Shown here: positions 45,842 to 59,599 of the stretch, piece by piece
Position numbering within the stretch: position 1 is the stretch's first letter
Layout: each line of letters starts with the position of its first letter
Assembly (NCBI GenBank): GCA_902572825.1
Contig: CACGHD010000001.1
Coordinates: forward strand, 1 to 64,000
Source: an uncultured Prochlorococcus sp.
GTDB lineage: Bacteria > Cyanobacteriota > Cyanobacteriia > PCC-6307 > Cyanobiaceae
DNA length: 64,000 nucleotides
Reading direction: 5' to 3'
Made by a program: the position numbers and the translations under genes
The notes under the pieces: generated by a model
The model's input: only the letters and a program-made list of their open reading frames with translations
Told to the model about the DNA's origin: nothing
Database searches by the model: none

Positions 45842-46657
45842 TTAAAAAACCTTTGTTTGCATTAATCTCATGAATTTATCTTTTAGACTTTTACCTTCAT
45901 TTTTTGGGTCAATAATTGGTACATCCTTTCCTGTCAGTCTTTGAGATACATTCAAATAACATTTTTTTGCAGGAGATCTACCATCTGTAAGTGTCAGTGG
46001 CTCTCCTCTATTTGTACTTATAATTACTTGCTCATCTTCTAAAACAATACCTAACAAAGGCAAAGAAAGTATTCCTTGGACATCATCGATAGAGAGCATC
46101 TCTTGACTTGCCATCATGTTGGGGCGAACTCTGTTTATTACAAGCTGAATAGGCTTAATATCAGAAGTATTGAGAATTCCTATTACTCTATCGGCGTCGC
46201 GTACTGCAGATAATTCTGGGTTAGTAACGACAATAGCTTCTTTGCAAGCTGCAAGAGCATTTTTAAAGCCATCTTCTACGCCAGCAGGACAGTCTACTAA
46301 GACAAAATCAAATTTCTCACTAAGAAGTTCACTAATTTTTTTCATATCTTCGGGCTTCATCCAATCCAACATTCTTGGATCTCCAGCGGGTAGAAGAGCA
46401 AGATTAGGTTCCTTCTTATGCCTAACCAACGCTTGGTCAAGACGACAATTCTTATCAAGAACATCTTGAGCCGTATAAATAATGCGATTTTCTAAACCAA
46501 GGAGAAGATCTAAATTTCTTAAGCCAAAATCAGCATCCAATACAGCAGTTGTAGATCCGCTATTAGCAAGAGCTATGCCTAGATTTGCAGTTAAAGTGGT
46601 CTTTCCAACCCCTCCTTTACCTGAACAAATTAATATTGTGCGAGTATTTTTCCCCAC
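45842..46657 (-). CDS. minD: Septum site-determining protein MinD
   Basis: MinD is a membrane-associated ATPase of the ParA/MinD family that recruits MinC to inhibit FtsZ away from midcell. The 271 residues carry the deviant Walker [12 protein letters not shown] near 12-22 with both lysines, and [26 protein letters not shown] and INRVRP as further family motifs. The C-terminal amphipathic helix, [13 protein letters not shown], anchors it to the membrane. The start is GTG. It is the middle gene of the min operon, 111 bases after minC. Confidence 0.97.
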   Translation of the reverse strand: MGKNTRTILICSGKGGVGKTTLTANLGIALANSGSTTAVLDADFGLRNLDLLLGLENRIIYTAQDVLDKNCRLDQALVRHKKEPNLALLPAGDPRMLDWMKPEDMKKISELLSEKFDFVLVDCPAGVEDGFKNALAACKEAIVVTNPELSAVRDADRVIGILNTSDIKPIQLVINRVRPNMMASQEMLSIDDVQGILSLPLLGIVLEDEQVIISTNRGEPLTLTDGRSPAKKCYLNVSQRLTGKDVPIIDPKNEGKSLKDKFMRLMQTKVF

Positions 46658-46768
46658 GGTTTTTAGGATTTTCCAAATAATAAAGCCACTTTCAGAAAGT
46701 TAAATATTTTAAAGATTAAGTAATTCTTAAATTTATAAATTTTAATTTAATTTATTGCAAATCATTGA

Positions 46769-47431
46769 TTAATTTTTAGTTTCGATTAAGTGAGGTTTGA
46801 TAATTATGGTTTGTTTATCTATAACTGCAATTTCTGGGTAAAAATTTTTGGGCTTATCCTTTGGTCCAATAGCTATTACATCTGCAATTCTTAATTGTAA
46901 AGGATTTAAATAAAGAGATGAAATAGAGGCATTTTTATTTCCACTTTTCCCGGCGAATGCGACCCCTAGCAATTTACCCCAAACGTAAATGTTTTTTTTG
47001 GCTGAAACTATAGCTCCTGGATTAACGTCTCCAATAATGCAAAGGTTTCCATTTGAAGATATTCTTTCACCCGATCGAACTGTCCCTTCGTGAAGAATAT
47101 CGCCTTTGTTTTTTGACTTAAATAAAAGTAACTTGTTTTGAATCTCTTGCTCTTTATAAAAAGTTGAATCTATTTTTAAAGACTTTCCACTTAATATTGT
47201 ATCTCTATTATTTGAAAAAATATTTAAGGAACTAATATTAATTTTGTCAAAATGATTTTTTAATTTAGATAATTCTTGAGAACTTATTGATTCATTAACT
47301 GCGAAAATTTTTGCTTCTAAAGGTTCTTTGATGGAAGAAAATCTTTTGAAAGTTTCATGGATATTATCTAGATCTGATAAAGAAAAAATTTCTAAATATT
47401 TACTGCTAGTATTTTTTAAAACAATTTCCAT
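46769..47431 (-). CDS. minC: Septum site-determining protein MinC
   Basis: MinC blocks FtsZ polymerisation wherever MinD places it. The 220 residues show a weakly conserved N-terminal domain and a clear C-terminal beta-helix domain with GTVRSGERISSNGNLCIIGDVNPGA and VWGKLLGVAFAG. The C-terminal face LQLRIADVIAI contacts MinD. It is the first gene of the minC-D-E operon and lies 4 bases after the HD phosphohydrolase gene stop, so all may share one transcript. Confidence 0.93.
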   Translation of the reverse strand: MEIVLKNTSSKYLEIFSLSDLDNIHETFKRFSSIKEPLEAKIFAVNESISSQELSKLKNHFDKINISSLNIFSNNRDTILSGKSLKIDSTFYKEQEIQNKLLLFKSKNKGDILHEGTVRSGERISSNGNLCIIGDVNPGAIVSAKKNIYVWGKLLGVAFAGKSGNKNASISSLYLNPLQLRIADVIAIGPKDKPKNFYPEIAVIDKQTIIIKPHLIETKN

Positions 47432-47435
47432 GGAA

Positions 47436-48698
47436 TTAAATCTTGGAATTGTTTCTCATTAATGAAATTTCATTTTCAATTTCATTTTTGATAATACCTG
47501 GATAAATAATAAAAGAGTTTTCCTCAGATCTCATTAAAGTTTTTATTAATGCAGAACTATTTTCTAATGCACTTTGATAAGTGCCGTCCCATATTTTTAA
47601 TGCATTATTAGATTCAAAGCCTTTAAAAGACCTTTCCTTAATCCCGCAAAATATTTCTGAATCAAAACCATTCTTTTCACATAATTTTGTAGCAAATGCA
47701 AGGATTTTTAATCTATTTATCTTACCTAAAAAACTTATGTCTGATGCCTTTAATAAATCTCTGTCAATAAACATTTTGCATAGTGTAGAAAGCGGCTCAA
47801 AAGATTCATCTTTCCATCTAATCAAGTGATAATAAAAGGTTACGTCATCATTTCTTATGAAATCATCAAAATCAACCTTTGAGGGTGAAAAAATCCATTT
47901 ATGTAATGACTCATCAAACCAAATTTTCTTTTCATAATTATGTTTTATTGTGTTTAATATTTTTTCCAGAATCCATGTTGATATTTCGTTTATCTTGTGA
48001 TTGTAGATTGTTCTATACATCAAGTTTCTTAGTACAAGAAAATGCTCAATAGCGATCACTCCTTTTGGTTTGATTCCGATATTTCCATCAGGTAAAAAGG
48101 TAAGAGCTGAAATAATTCTTTCTAAATCTACTAACCCATAATTAGTACCTGTGTTGTAACTATCACGTAAAAGATAATCGAGACGATCGCAATCTATTTC
48201 ACTACTTATCAATGTTTTTAAAGGTTTTGAGAATAGCTGTTTTGATTGAAATAATTCACCAATTTTTCTAGGTAATTCGTTGTCATACTTTTTGAGGATT
48301 GAATTTATTGGAGAGTATTTTGTAACTAAGTTTTCAGACCATTGTTCGTGATTATGCTTGAATATTGTTTCACTGGTATGGCTTAAAGGTCCATGCCCTA
48401 AATCATGTAGTAGAGCTGCTCCATAAAGCACAAATTTATTTTCACAAAATGAAGATTTACTTTCAATTAATTTCTTATAAATTTTTCTAGCTATACAAAA
48501 AACACCAATTGAGTGCGTAAATCTACTCGATTCTGCACCATGAAAAAGTAATGATGCAGCTCCTAGTTGTTTTATTCTTCTTAGTCTTTGAAAAGCAACT
48601 GTATCAATTAATTCCATAATCATTAATTCTTCTGGCTTTCCTGCATCAAATACTATTTCTTTATGAATTGGGTCATGAAAAATTCTTTTAATACTCAT
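47436..48698 (-). CDS. HD-superfamily phosphohydrolase (dNTPase-like)
   Basis: A metal-dependent HD phosphohydrolase related to SAMHD1-type dNTP triphosphohydrolases. I prefer ATG 48698 (MSIKRIFHDPIHKEI, 420 residues) over an upstream TTG at 48722. The FHDPIHKEIVFD opening, RFTHSIGV, the metal-binding HDLGHGPLSHTSE and the later SSEIDCDRLDYLLRDSYNTG are typical of the YdhJ/SAMHD1-like group. It may hydrolyse dNTPs or other nucleotides. Its physiological role in cyanobacteria is not known. It lies 4 bases upstream of minC and 36 bases downstream of ctpA on the same strand. Confidence 0.88.
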   Translation of the reverse strand: MSIKRIFHDPIHKEIVFDAGKPEELMIMELIDTVAFQRLRRIKQLGAASLLFHGAESSRFTHSIGVFCIARKIYKKLIESKSSFCENKFVLYGAALLHDLGHGPLSHTSETIFKHNHEQWSENLVTKYSPINSILKKYDNELPRKIGELFQSKQLFSKPLKTLISSEIDCDRLDYLLRDSYNTGTNYGLVDLERIISALTFLPDGNIGIKPKGVIAIEHFLVLRNLMYRTIYNHKINEISTWILEKILNTIKHNYEKKIWFDESLHKWIFSPSKVDFDDFIRNDDVTFYYHLIRWKDESFEPLSTLCKMFIDRDLLKASDISFLGKINRLKILAFATKLCEKNGFDSEIFCGIKERSFKGFESNNALKIWDGTYQSALENSSALIKTLMRSEENSFIIYPGIIKNEIENEISLMRNNSKI

Positions 48699-48734
48699 AT
48701 TTTTAAGATTTTTTATTTTCAATCTTTATCCATT

Positions 48735-50012
48735 TCAAGATTTAATTTCTTCATTGTTTATTTGAACTGAAACTTCTTCTTTTTCTAGAAGCGATCCCAA
48801 AAATAATTCTGCATTTCTCACCCATTTATCATCAGTACTTCCATAATCACTTGTATCAGGGAGATCAAGATATTTGTCAGGAGTCATACCTTGGCCTTGA
48901 ATATTATTACCTTTGGGGGTTAAGTAACTAGCTACTGTTATTGCAATACCACTATCTTCTCCCAAGCTTTTTAGGGATTGAATTAAACCTTTTCCATAAG
49001 TTTGTTCTCCCATAAGAATTGATCTCTCATTATCTTGTAAAGAACCAGCAAGTATTTCACTGGCACTTGCAGTACCTTTATTTACTAAAGTCACCATTGG
49101 TCCATCAAAATATGTCTCTTTTTGAGAAATAATTGCATCTTTGATTCCATTCCTATCTTTTGTCTCGACTATAGGTTTCTCACTCAATAATGAGTCTGCA
49201 ACTGCTATTCCTGAGCTTACTAGTCCCCCTGAATTATTTCTAAGATCCAAGATCAAGCCCTCAACCTCTTTTTCTTTCAATTCTTGAAGTGCCTCTTCAA
49301 CTTTTTTGGGTACGCTTTCGCTGAATTGAGTAATCCTTAAATATCCTATTGTGTGAGAATCGTCTCTTAATCTTTTTGTTCTAACTGGTCTAAGATCTAC
49401 TGACCTCCTCTCTAGATCAACTTCCCTAATTTCTTCTGATTCCGAAGATAATTCAACTAAAACTTTTGTCCCCGATTCACCTCTTAACCTAGAGGCAGTG
49501 CCCGCAAGCCCTAATTTTTCTGATGAGATTCCGTCAACTGTCTTTATAAAGTCCCCGCTTACTATCCCAGCTTCTTCAGCTGGGGAACCCCCAAGAGTAG
49601 AGATTACTTTAACTTTATTGTCATCATCTTCACCTAATTGAAGCCCAACACCATTAATTTCACTTCCAAAATTACTTGATTTCAGTAGCTCATAATCTTT
49701 TGGGCGTAAAACTCTCGTGTAGGGATCTTCTAGAGGTCTTAACATGTCTTCAATTGCGGAATAAGCCTCTTCACTTGTTTCAATTTGTTTCTGTAATGTT
49801 TTTTGTCTAATTCTTTTCCATTGGATTTCATCAAACTTTTCTGGATCATAAAAACCTTCGTTTACTAAGGTCCAAGCGTCAAGTACTAATTGCCTGCTAT
49901 CACTGAGAGCATAAACTCTTTCAACCAATAAAAGATTGATAGAAAAAACGATGATCATTAATGCAGTAATGAAAGTTTTGAATGTTAAAAGTTTGTTAAA
50001 AGATGAATCCAT
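48735..50012 (-). CDS. ctpA: Carboxyl-terminal processing protease
   Basis: CtpA-type proteases are lumenal serine/lysine peptidases, and CtpA itself trims the D1 C-terminus so that the manganese cluster can assemble. I use ATG 50012, giving 425 residues, rather than a TTG seven codons upstream. A hydrophobic export signal (about 9-35) is followed by a PDZ domain (INGVGLQLGEDDDNKVKV) and the protease domain. There NKGTASASEILAGSL carries the catalytic serine and YGKGLIQ the lysine. Whether this copy processes D1 or is a CtpB/C-type paralogue cannot be told. It is divergent from petB with a 71-base gap. Confidence 0.92.
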   Translation of the reverse strand: MDSSFNKLLTFKTFITALMIIVFSINLLLVERVYALSDSRQLVLDAWTLVNEGFYDPEKFDEIQWKRIRQKTLQKQIETSEEAYSAIEDMLRPLEDPYTRVLRPKDYELLKSSNFGSEINGVGLQLGEDDDNKVKVISTLGGSPAEEAGIVSGDFIKTVDGISSEKLGLAGTASRLRGESGTKVLVELSSESEEIREVDLERRSVDLRPVRTKRLRDDSHTIGYLRITQFSESVPKKVEEALQELKEKEVEGLILDLRNNSGGLVSSGIAVADSLLSEKPIVETKDRNGIKDAIISQKETYFDGPMVTLVNKGTASASEILAGSLQDNERSILMGEQTYGKGLIQSLKSLGEDSGIAITVASYLTPKGNNIQGQGMTPDKYLDLPDTSDYGSTDDKWVRNAELFLGSLLEKEEVSVQINNEEIKS

Positions 50013-50083
50013 TGGGTTAAGTGTTAACACCAAGTATAAGAATTTTAAGTAAGCTCTTTATATCAAAGCTAATTTTTTTTTGG

Positions 50084-50740
50084 ATGGCGAATTCTTCATC
50101 TGTTTATGATTGGTTTCAAGAAAGGCTTGAAATCCAGGACATAACTGACGACGTAACTTCCAAGTACGTACCCCCTCACGTAAATATTTTTTATTGTTTA
50201 GGAGGCATAACTTTAGTATGCTTCTTAATTCAATTTGCAACAGGTTTTGCAATGACTTTTTACTATAAGCCAACAGTTACACAAGCTTATAGTTCAGTTA
50301 GTTATCTAATGACCGATGTAAGTTTTGGTTGGTTAATAAGATCAGTACATAGATGGAGTGCATCAATGATGGTTTTGATGTTAATCCTTCATGTCTTTAG
50401 GGTTTATCTTACCGGGGGTTTTAAAAGGCCAAGAGAATTAACTTGGGTTACAGGTGTTGTAATGGCAGTCATAACTGTTGCTTTTGGAGTGACGGGTTAC
50501 TCATTACCTTGGGATCAGGTAGGTTATTGGGCAGTTAAGATTGTTTCAGGTGTCCCAGCAGCAATACCAGTTATTGGTGACTTTATGGTTGAACTTCTAA
50601 GGGGAGGAGAAAGTGTTGGACAATCTACTTTAACCAGATTTTACAGCCTTCATACTTTTGTATTGCCTTGGTCATTAGCTGTTTTTATGTTGATGCACTT
50701 TTTAATGATTCGTAAACAGGGTATTTCAGGTCCCTTATAA
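50084..50740 (+). CDS. petB: Cytochrome b6
   Basis: PetB is the haem-binding core of the cytochrome b6f complex that links photosystems II and I. ATG 50084 gives the conserved N-terminus [20 protein letters not shown] and 218 residues; an earlier in-frame start at 50021 would add an unlikely tail running toward ctpA. Conserved features are [19 protein letters not shown] (helix with haem histidines), [12 protein letters not shown] and [11 protein letters not shown]. The cysteine that binds haem c ([14 protein letters not shown] region) is also visible. petD follows after 33 bases. Confidence 0.98.
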   Translation: MANSSSVYDWFQERLEIQDITDDVTSKYVPPHVNIFYCLGGITLVCFLIQFATGFAMTFYYKPTVTQAYSSVSYLMTDVSFGWLIRSVHRWSASMMVLMLILHVFRVYLTGGFKRPRELTWVTGVVMAVITVAFGVTGYSLPWDQVGYWAVKIVSGVPAAIPVIGDFMVELLRGGESVGQSTLTRFYSLHTFVLPWSLAVFMLMHFLMIRKQGISGPL

Positions 50741-50773
50741 ACTTTTATACTTTAAACATTACAGATCTTCCTT

Positions 50774-51256
50774 ATGTCTACGTTAAAAAAACCAGATTTA
50801 TCTGATCCGAAATTAAGAGCAAAATTAGCTAAGGGTATGGGTCATAATTATTATGGTGAGCCAGCTTGGCCAAATGATTTACTATATATTTTCCCAGTAG
50901 TCATTCTAGGTACCATTGCATGCGTGGTGGGACTAGCAGTTCTTGACCCTGCAATGCTAGGAGATAAGGCAAACCCATTTGCTACCCCTCTAGAAATACT
51001 CCCCGAATGGTATCTTTACCCAGTTTTCCAAATACTCAGGGTAGTCCCTAATAAACTTTTGGGTATCGCACTTCAAACATTAATTCCACTTGGATTGATG
51101 ATTTTACCCTTTATCGAAAACGTTAATAAATTTTCTAATCCATTCAGAAGACCAATCGCAATGACTGTTTTCTTGTTCGGAACTTTTTTAACAATATACC
51201 TAGGTATAGGAGCATGTTTGCCTATTGATAAATCACTGACACTAGGATTATTTTAG
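50774..51256 (+). CDS. petD: Cytochrome b6f complex subunit IV
   Basis: PetD is the 17-kDa partner of cytochrome b6 and, together with it, matches the C-terminal half of mitochondrial cytochrome b. The 160 residues start [20 protein letters not shown] and include the PEWY motif in [14 protein letters not shown], which forms part of the quinol-oxidation site. Three membrane helices follow. It is co-transcribed with petB (33-base gap). Its stop lies 2 bases before the end of the convergent invertase gene. Confidence 0.98.
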   Translation: MSTLKKPDLSDPKLRAKLAKGMGHNYYGEPAWPNDLLYIFPVVILGTIACVVGLAVLDPAMLGDKANPFATPLEILPEWYLYPVFQILRVVPNKLLGIALQTLIPLGLMILPFIENVNKFSNPFRRPIAMTVFLFGTFLTIYLGIGACLPIDKSLTLGLF

Positions 51257-51258
51257 GC

Positions 51259-52698
51259 TTAAATTTTAAACATATCTAGATCGTTATAATCATTCCTTAA
51301 AAAATGATTCATTAATAAAAATCCAACTATTGTCCAGGTTTGATATGTTCTTGATTGTTGTCCAACCCAAGTTCCTGTAGGCCCATCAAAATACTCTGGC
51401 CATTCTTGCTTAGGCAATTGGTTTAGTTGACACCAGTATGATTCTTCTATTAAAGATTTCATCTCTTCCATGAGAATCACATCATCAGAACCGAAATTTT
51501 TCTGATGCAGTAGAACGGCTGCTCCAAAAAACCAAAGTAAACTTGGCCAATGACCACCATTATGGTAACTCCAAGGCCAATTCTTTGGATCCGATCCAGT
51601 TTTATTTTGCCATTCATCGACATCCATATGAGGATGACAAATTCTCATGGGCATTTGAGCCATCAAATGCTGTCTGTTATGCAAAACTAATCTAAACAAA
51701 GCTCTTTGTTCTTCGGGAGGCAGTACTCCGAACATACACGCTAAAGAATTACCTAAACTGTAAAATCGAAAGTCAGGTCTTCCTGTCCTAATATTTCCTA
51801 TTAAGTAGCCACCTCTATTCTCTAACCAATCTTGTAGCCATGAGGGAACTACTTGAGGTTGAACGTTAAATTCATTGAAGTGTTGATCATCTCCGTACTG
51901 CTCAGTTGGCCTTCTTCTTAAAATTTGCATTGTTTGGCTGGTAACCCAATAATGCTTTAAAAGAAAACCTCCTAAATCTTTAACCCATTGATTTGTGAGA
52001 ATAAGTCTTTGGTCTAAAAGTCTACTGACATGATCTGCTCTACTTAATTCCATAAGGTTTATACAACTTTTTAAACATCCATGAAGTAAAACTTCAACTT
52101 CTAATGGTGCCCCCCATACATCCATAGGTCTATCAATCATAAATGCGCAATCTGGAACAAAAAGTACTGGAGTGCCCTCAAATGTTGGATGTAGAACTAG
52201 ATCTAGTAGGAGTTGAATACCTCTTTGAACACTTTGACTTTTTCCGAAGGCATAATCGCCGCTTTTATTGACATAATACCAACATAAAATGGGCCACCAT
52301 AAACTTGCATCTGCTGAAGTAATCCTCCCGATTGACCTCTGACCATAGTCTCCAATGAGCTTTCCCTTTTCTTCAACGAAACTAGTAGGAAATACACCAC
52401 GTGTTTGATAATTAGTGCTTTGTAACTCAAGGCATACACTGAGGAACTTTTTGACAATTTCATAACGCTTTTGTGTAATGAGATAAATCATTACAGGAAC
52501 GTTATCTCTTAAAAATATTTCTCCATAATTTAACTTTTTATTTTTTGTTGGGTGTTCTAATGCAGCAACACTTCCCACTAACTCGCCTGATATTTCAACT
52601 AAAGTCTTTTCGAAGTGTTTTTTAGCATTTGTTACAATTTTCTCTTCATCGGAACTTGGTCTTACTCTTAAATTTTTTTGACTAAATCTTTCTGCCAT
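51259..52698 (-). CDS. Neutral/alkaline invertase (glycoside hydrolase family 100)
   Basis: The 479-residue protein matches the GH100 alkaline/neutral invertases of cyanobacteria and plants, which split sucrose into glucose and fructose in the cytosol. The catalytic region shows ITSADASLWWPILCWYY (the acid aspartate), YGEIFLRDNVPV early on, and SYHNGGHWPSLLWF near the C-terminus. The pattern lacks an export signal. Prochlorococcus uses sucrose and glucosylglycerate as compatible solutes, so a role in sucrose turnover fits. It lies at the edge of the long rRNA leader and converges on petD. Confidence 0.88.
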   Translation of the reverse strand: MAERFSQKNLRVRPSSDEEKIVTNAKKHFEKTLVEISGELVGSVAALEHPTKNKKLNYGEIFLRDNVPVMIYLITQKRYEIVKKFLSVCLELQSTNYQTRGVFPTSFVEEKGKLIGDYGQRSIGRITSADASLWWPILCWYYVNKSGDYAFGKSQSVQRGIQLLLDLVLHPTFEGTPVLFVPDCAFMIDRPMDVWGAPLEVEVLLHGCLKSCINLMELSRADHVSRLLDQRLILTNQWVKDLGGFLLKHYWVTSQTMQILRRRPTEQYGDDQHFNEFNVQPQVVPSWLQDWLENRGGYLIGNIRTGRPDFRFYSLGNSLACMFGVLPPEEQRALFRLVLHNRQHLMAQMPMRICHPHMDVDEWQNKTGSDPKNWPWSYHNGGHWPSLLWFFGAAVLLHQKNFGSDDVILMEEMKSLIEESYWCQLNQLPKQEWPEYFDGPTGTWVGQQSRTYQTWTIVGFLLMNHFLRNDYNDLDMFKI

Positions 52699-53301
52699 TT
52701 CATTTATATCCCTTTATTTAAGCCTAGTTGTTTAAAGAGACTTTGAACAAATAAAAAATTAATAAAAAATTTTTGTATAAAAGGTTGCACAATTACAGTG
52801 GGATGGTTTAGTATTTTCTTCTGGGCAGAAATATTCTTTTTGCATCATTCAAGCAGTTACTTTAAATTTGATTTTTGGTAAATGAGTGAATTTTTTGAAG
52901 TTTTGATTTCGATCATTATTTTCAGCCAGAAGAAGGGTTTACCCTTCTAATTGAGTTATACACTTGTTGTTTAACTCTGCACCTAGAAAATTTAAAAACT
53001 TAGGAACTGATGCTTTTATTGCGTCAAGAAAAACAAAATTTTTTTTAGTTCTTTCAAGATGTACATGCAATAAAGGTGTGAGGTCCCGTCAAGAATATAT
53101 AAAAATGTTATCAATTGCTAACTTTTGGCTTTGATGCAAACGGATCTGAGATCTTGGAAAGTCACTTTAGAAATATTTTTAATGTGCACTCAATGTAATC
53201 CTTAACATTTTAAGGAGGCTGAATCTAAATACAAAAACTGAAGTTTTTATTTGGATAAAGCAATTCAATTTGAGTAGATTTATCTACAAAAGGATTTGAA
53301 C
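52699..53301. other. 603-base gap: rRNA operon leader and promoter region
   Basis: No protein-coding gene is visible between the divergent invertase start and the 16S 5' end. The stretch must hold the rRNA promoter and the 16S leader. Visible structure comprises an 18-base palindrome at 52931-52948, a hairpin CCTTAA-CATT-TTAAGG at 53200-53215 and a smaller stem AAAAACT/AGTTTTT near 53234-53250. A weak promoter-like pair (TTGCAC ... TAGTAT) lies near 52784-52813, but the match is too poor to assert. Confidence 0.6.
52931..52948. promoter_or_regulatory. Perfect 18-bp palindrome in the rRNA leader region
   Basis: AGAAGGGT-TT-ACCCTTCT is a perfect inverted repeat about 350 bases before 16S. No T run follows, so it is not an ordinary terminator. 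An operator or structured leader is possible. Confidence 0.4.
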
Positions 53302-54786
<1,485 letters not shown>

Positions 54787-54911
54787 CAGGGAGACAACAA
54801 AATGTTTAATATTATTATTTTGTCACCTTAGGTCGATCGGTATCTCACATTTTTAATTTATTAAGAATTTCATTTCCTAAGTTTTTCTAGGTCACACCCA
54901 TTATTTTTCCT

Positions 54912-54985
<74 letters not shown>

Positions 54986-54997
54986 TATCTCTATGTT

Positions 54998-55070
54998 GGG
55001 GGTATAGCTCAGTTGGTAGAGCGCCTGCTTTGCAAGCAGGATGTCAGCGGTTCGAGTCCGCTTACCTCCA
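54998..55070 (+). tRNA. tRNA-Ala (UGC)
   Basis: A 73-nt cloverleaf that follows tRNA-Ile after 12 bases. The acceptor is GGGGGTA/TACCTCC (one G-U) with discriminator A. The anticodon loop is TTTGCAA with anticodon TGC, the stem is CCTGC/GCAGG, and the T arm contains GTTCGAGTC. No CCA is encoded. It completes the standard Ile-Ala spacer. Confidence 0.98.
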
Positions 55071-55201
55071 CTGATTACCACCTCTTTCATAACCGGAATA
55101 AAGGAAATGTTTTGAGTTGTGATCAAATTCTGGAAGAATCTAGCTTCCTAATGAAATCATTAAGATGCTGGACTCATTGAATTAATTTCATTGTTTTCAG
55201 A

Positions 55202-55221
55202 GAACCTTGACAACTGCATAG
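55202..55221 (+). promoter_or_regulatory. 23S processing stem, 5' arm (overlaps boxA-like motif)
   Basis: GAACCTTGACAACTGCATAG matches the conserved boxA-like element of cyanobacterial spacers and is complementary in 19 of 20 positions to 58241-58260, downstream of 23S. The two arms would close a long stalk around 23S that RNase III could cut. It may also serve transcription antitermination. Confidence 0.75.
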
Positions 55222-55327
55222 ATTATTTTTAAAGACAATAAGCATCTTTAATGATGCAGATTTATTATTTGTGCGAATGCATTAATAACAATTCTATTAA
55301 GCTGATGCTTCAATTTTTGAAGTTATT

Positions 55328-58203
<2,876 letters not shown>

Positions 58204-58240
58204 ATAAACTTAATTTATTGTTTTTAATTTATATAATTTT

Positions 58241-58260
58241 CTATGCAGTTCTCAAGGTTC
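58241..58260 (+). promoter_or_regulatory. 23S processing stem, 3' arm
   Basis: CTATGCAGTTCTCAAGGTTC is the reverse complement of 55202-55221 apart from one base, and it lies between the 23S end and 5S. The paired arms would enclose the whole 23S molecule. Confidence 0.75.
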
Positions 58261-58266
58261 ACACTA

Positions 58267-58384
58267 TCCTGGTGTTCATGGCGATGTGGAACCACTCCGA
58301 TCCATCTCGAACTCGGTTGTGAAACGCATCAGCGGCGAAAATATTTAGGGGGTAGCCCCTTGAGAAAATAGCTCAATGCCAGGT
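58267..58384 (+). rRNA. rrf: 5S ribosomal RNA
   Basis: A ~118-nt gene that starts near TCCTGGTGTTCATGGCG and ends near AATGCCAGGT, with the two ends pairing (CCTGG/CCAGG). The internal loop CCATCTCGAACTCGGTTGTGAAACG is the conserved 5S helix III region. It lies 63 bases after 23S and is followed directly by the operon terminator. Confidence 0.97.
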
Positions 58385-58397
58385 AAAAATATTTAAA

Positions 58398-58434
58398 GGG
58401 TTTACTCTGCTTGAGTAAGCCCTTTTTTATTTTT
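58398..58434 (+). terminator. rRNA operon terminator
   Basis: A 10-bp stem, GGGTTTACTC/GAGTAAGCCC (one G-U pair), with a 5-base loop, is followed by TTTTTTATTTTT. The T run overlaps the stop end of convergent fpg, so the element probably ends transcripts from both sides. Confidence 0.92.
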
Positions 58435-59305
58435 GGCATTTAGGACACCAATGTGTACTTCTTCCAGTAATCTTTTGTCTTTCAATTAAATTTCCACATT
58501 TACGACATTCTTTTCCAGTTCTCCTATAGACATTTGTCTGTAAACCAAAATTCCCATTCTCACCTTCCAAGTCCCTAAAATCACTAAATGTCGTCCCCCC
58601 AGAACCTATACTTTTTGTTAATACAGTTACAATTGATTCTCGAAGCTTGATTAACTCGTTCTTTTTTATTGTTCGAGCTTCCCTAAAGGGTGAGATACCA
58701 GCGGAGTATAAACTTTCATCAGCATAAATATTACCTATTCCTGCCACTATTGTTTGATCTAGTAGGATAGCTTTTATGGATTTTGTTCTTTTTGAAATAA
58801 CTTTTTTTAGATAATTTGCATCAAAGTCTTTAGAAAATGGTTCTGGTCCTAATGATCCTAATCCTTTAATTATTTTGTTAAGTGATTGGCCTTTATTAAT
58901 CCACCACATTTGACCAAAACTTCTTACGTCAACGTACCTAAGTTCATTATTATTTTTATCGAAAAATCTTATTCTTGTATGTTTACAAGGATTAGTTGAG
59001 TTTTCAATAAATTTGAAATATCCAGTCATTCTTAGATGAACTACAAGAAATCCGTTATTTTGTGAATTTTTTAGAGGAAATTGAGTATTCTCATTTTCAA
59101 CTTCTTTTAATTGAGCTATTAAATATTTTCCTCTTCTATCCCATTTATAAATAAGTGAGTTCAGAAGTCCTTTTATGAATTCTTCATTGTTTTTTGGGAA
59201 TGCAACAGTTGAATCCCTACAGACTTCTACTTTTTTAATAATAAAGTTATTAAGTTTTTGCTCTAAACCTCTTCGAACAGTTTCTACTTCAGGTAATTCA
59301 GGCAA
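58427..59305 (-). CDS. mutM: Formamidopyrimidine-DNA glycosylase
   Basis: Fpg/MutM removes oxidised purines such as 8-oxoguanine and cleaves the abasic site. The first residues, [14 protein letters not shown], carry the catalytic proline and glutamate exposed after methionine removal. The helix-two-turn-helix with GIGNIYADE is present, and the C-terminal zinc finger is CRKCGN...CPKCQK (four cysteines). The 292-residue length matches. The start codon is TTG, as no ATG precedes the invariant PELPE. Its 3' end lies within the rRNA terminator, and psaE lies 4 bases upstream. Confidence 0.95.
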   Translation of the reverse strand: MPELPEVETVRRGLEQKLNNFIIKKVEVCRDSTVAFPKNNEEFIKGLLNSLIYKWDRRGKYLIAQLKEVENENTQFPLKNSQNNGFLVVHLRMTGYFKFIENSTNPCKHTRIRFFDKNNNELRYVDVRSFGQMWWINKGQSLNKIIKGLGSLGPEPFSKDFDANYLKKVISKRTKSIKAILLDQTIVAGIGNIYADESLYSAGISPFREARTIKKNELIKLRESIVTVLTKSIGSGGTTFSDFRDLEGENGNFGLQTNVYRRTGKECRKCGNLIERQKITGRSTHWCPKCQK

Positions 59306-59309
59306 TTAT

Positions 59310-59519
59310 TTAAGCTTTCTCTAATTCACTTTCAGCGAAATTATTTGTATTTGCTCCACCATCAGTTCCGCTTATCCCAGCGTAATTTACTTTATCGAAT
59401 CTGACTACACAGTTATATTTAATACCTGATGTATCAACTGAAGCAACTTTACCTATTTCATTGTACCAATATGATTCTGGTCTTTTTACTCTTACGAGAT
59501 CTCCTCTTGAAATTGCCAT
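59310..59519 (-). CDS. psaE: Photosystem I reaction centre subunit IV
   Basis: PsaE is a small stromal subunit that helps dock ferredoxin and takes part in cyclic electron flow. The 69 residues fold as an SH3-like barrel. [21 protein letters not shown] is the conserved N-terminus and [14 protein letters not shown] the core. The alanine/glutamate-rich end FAESELEKA is typical of picocyanobacterial PsaE. It lies 4 bases upstream of fpg on the same strand, an arrangement that may couple their expression. The start is ATG. Confidence 0.98.
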   Translation of the reverse strand: MAISRGDLVRVKRPESYWYNEIGKVASVDTSGIKYNCVVRFDKVNYAGISGTDGGANTNNFAESELEKA

Positions 59520-59599
59520 TACTATTAATTTAGCTTTTTGTAGAATAGCTCATCATTAATATTCTTAGACAAATTATTCACACATATTAATTAAAAGTT

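Noticed and set aside
50021..50083. Longer petB start at 50021
   Set aside because: It would overlap the ctpA upstream region and add 21 residues before the conserved [11 protein letters not shown] start.
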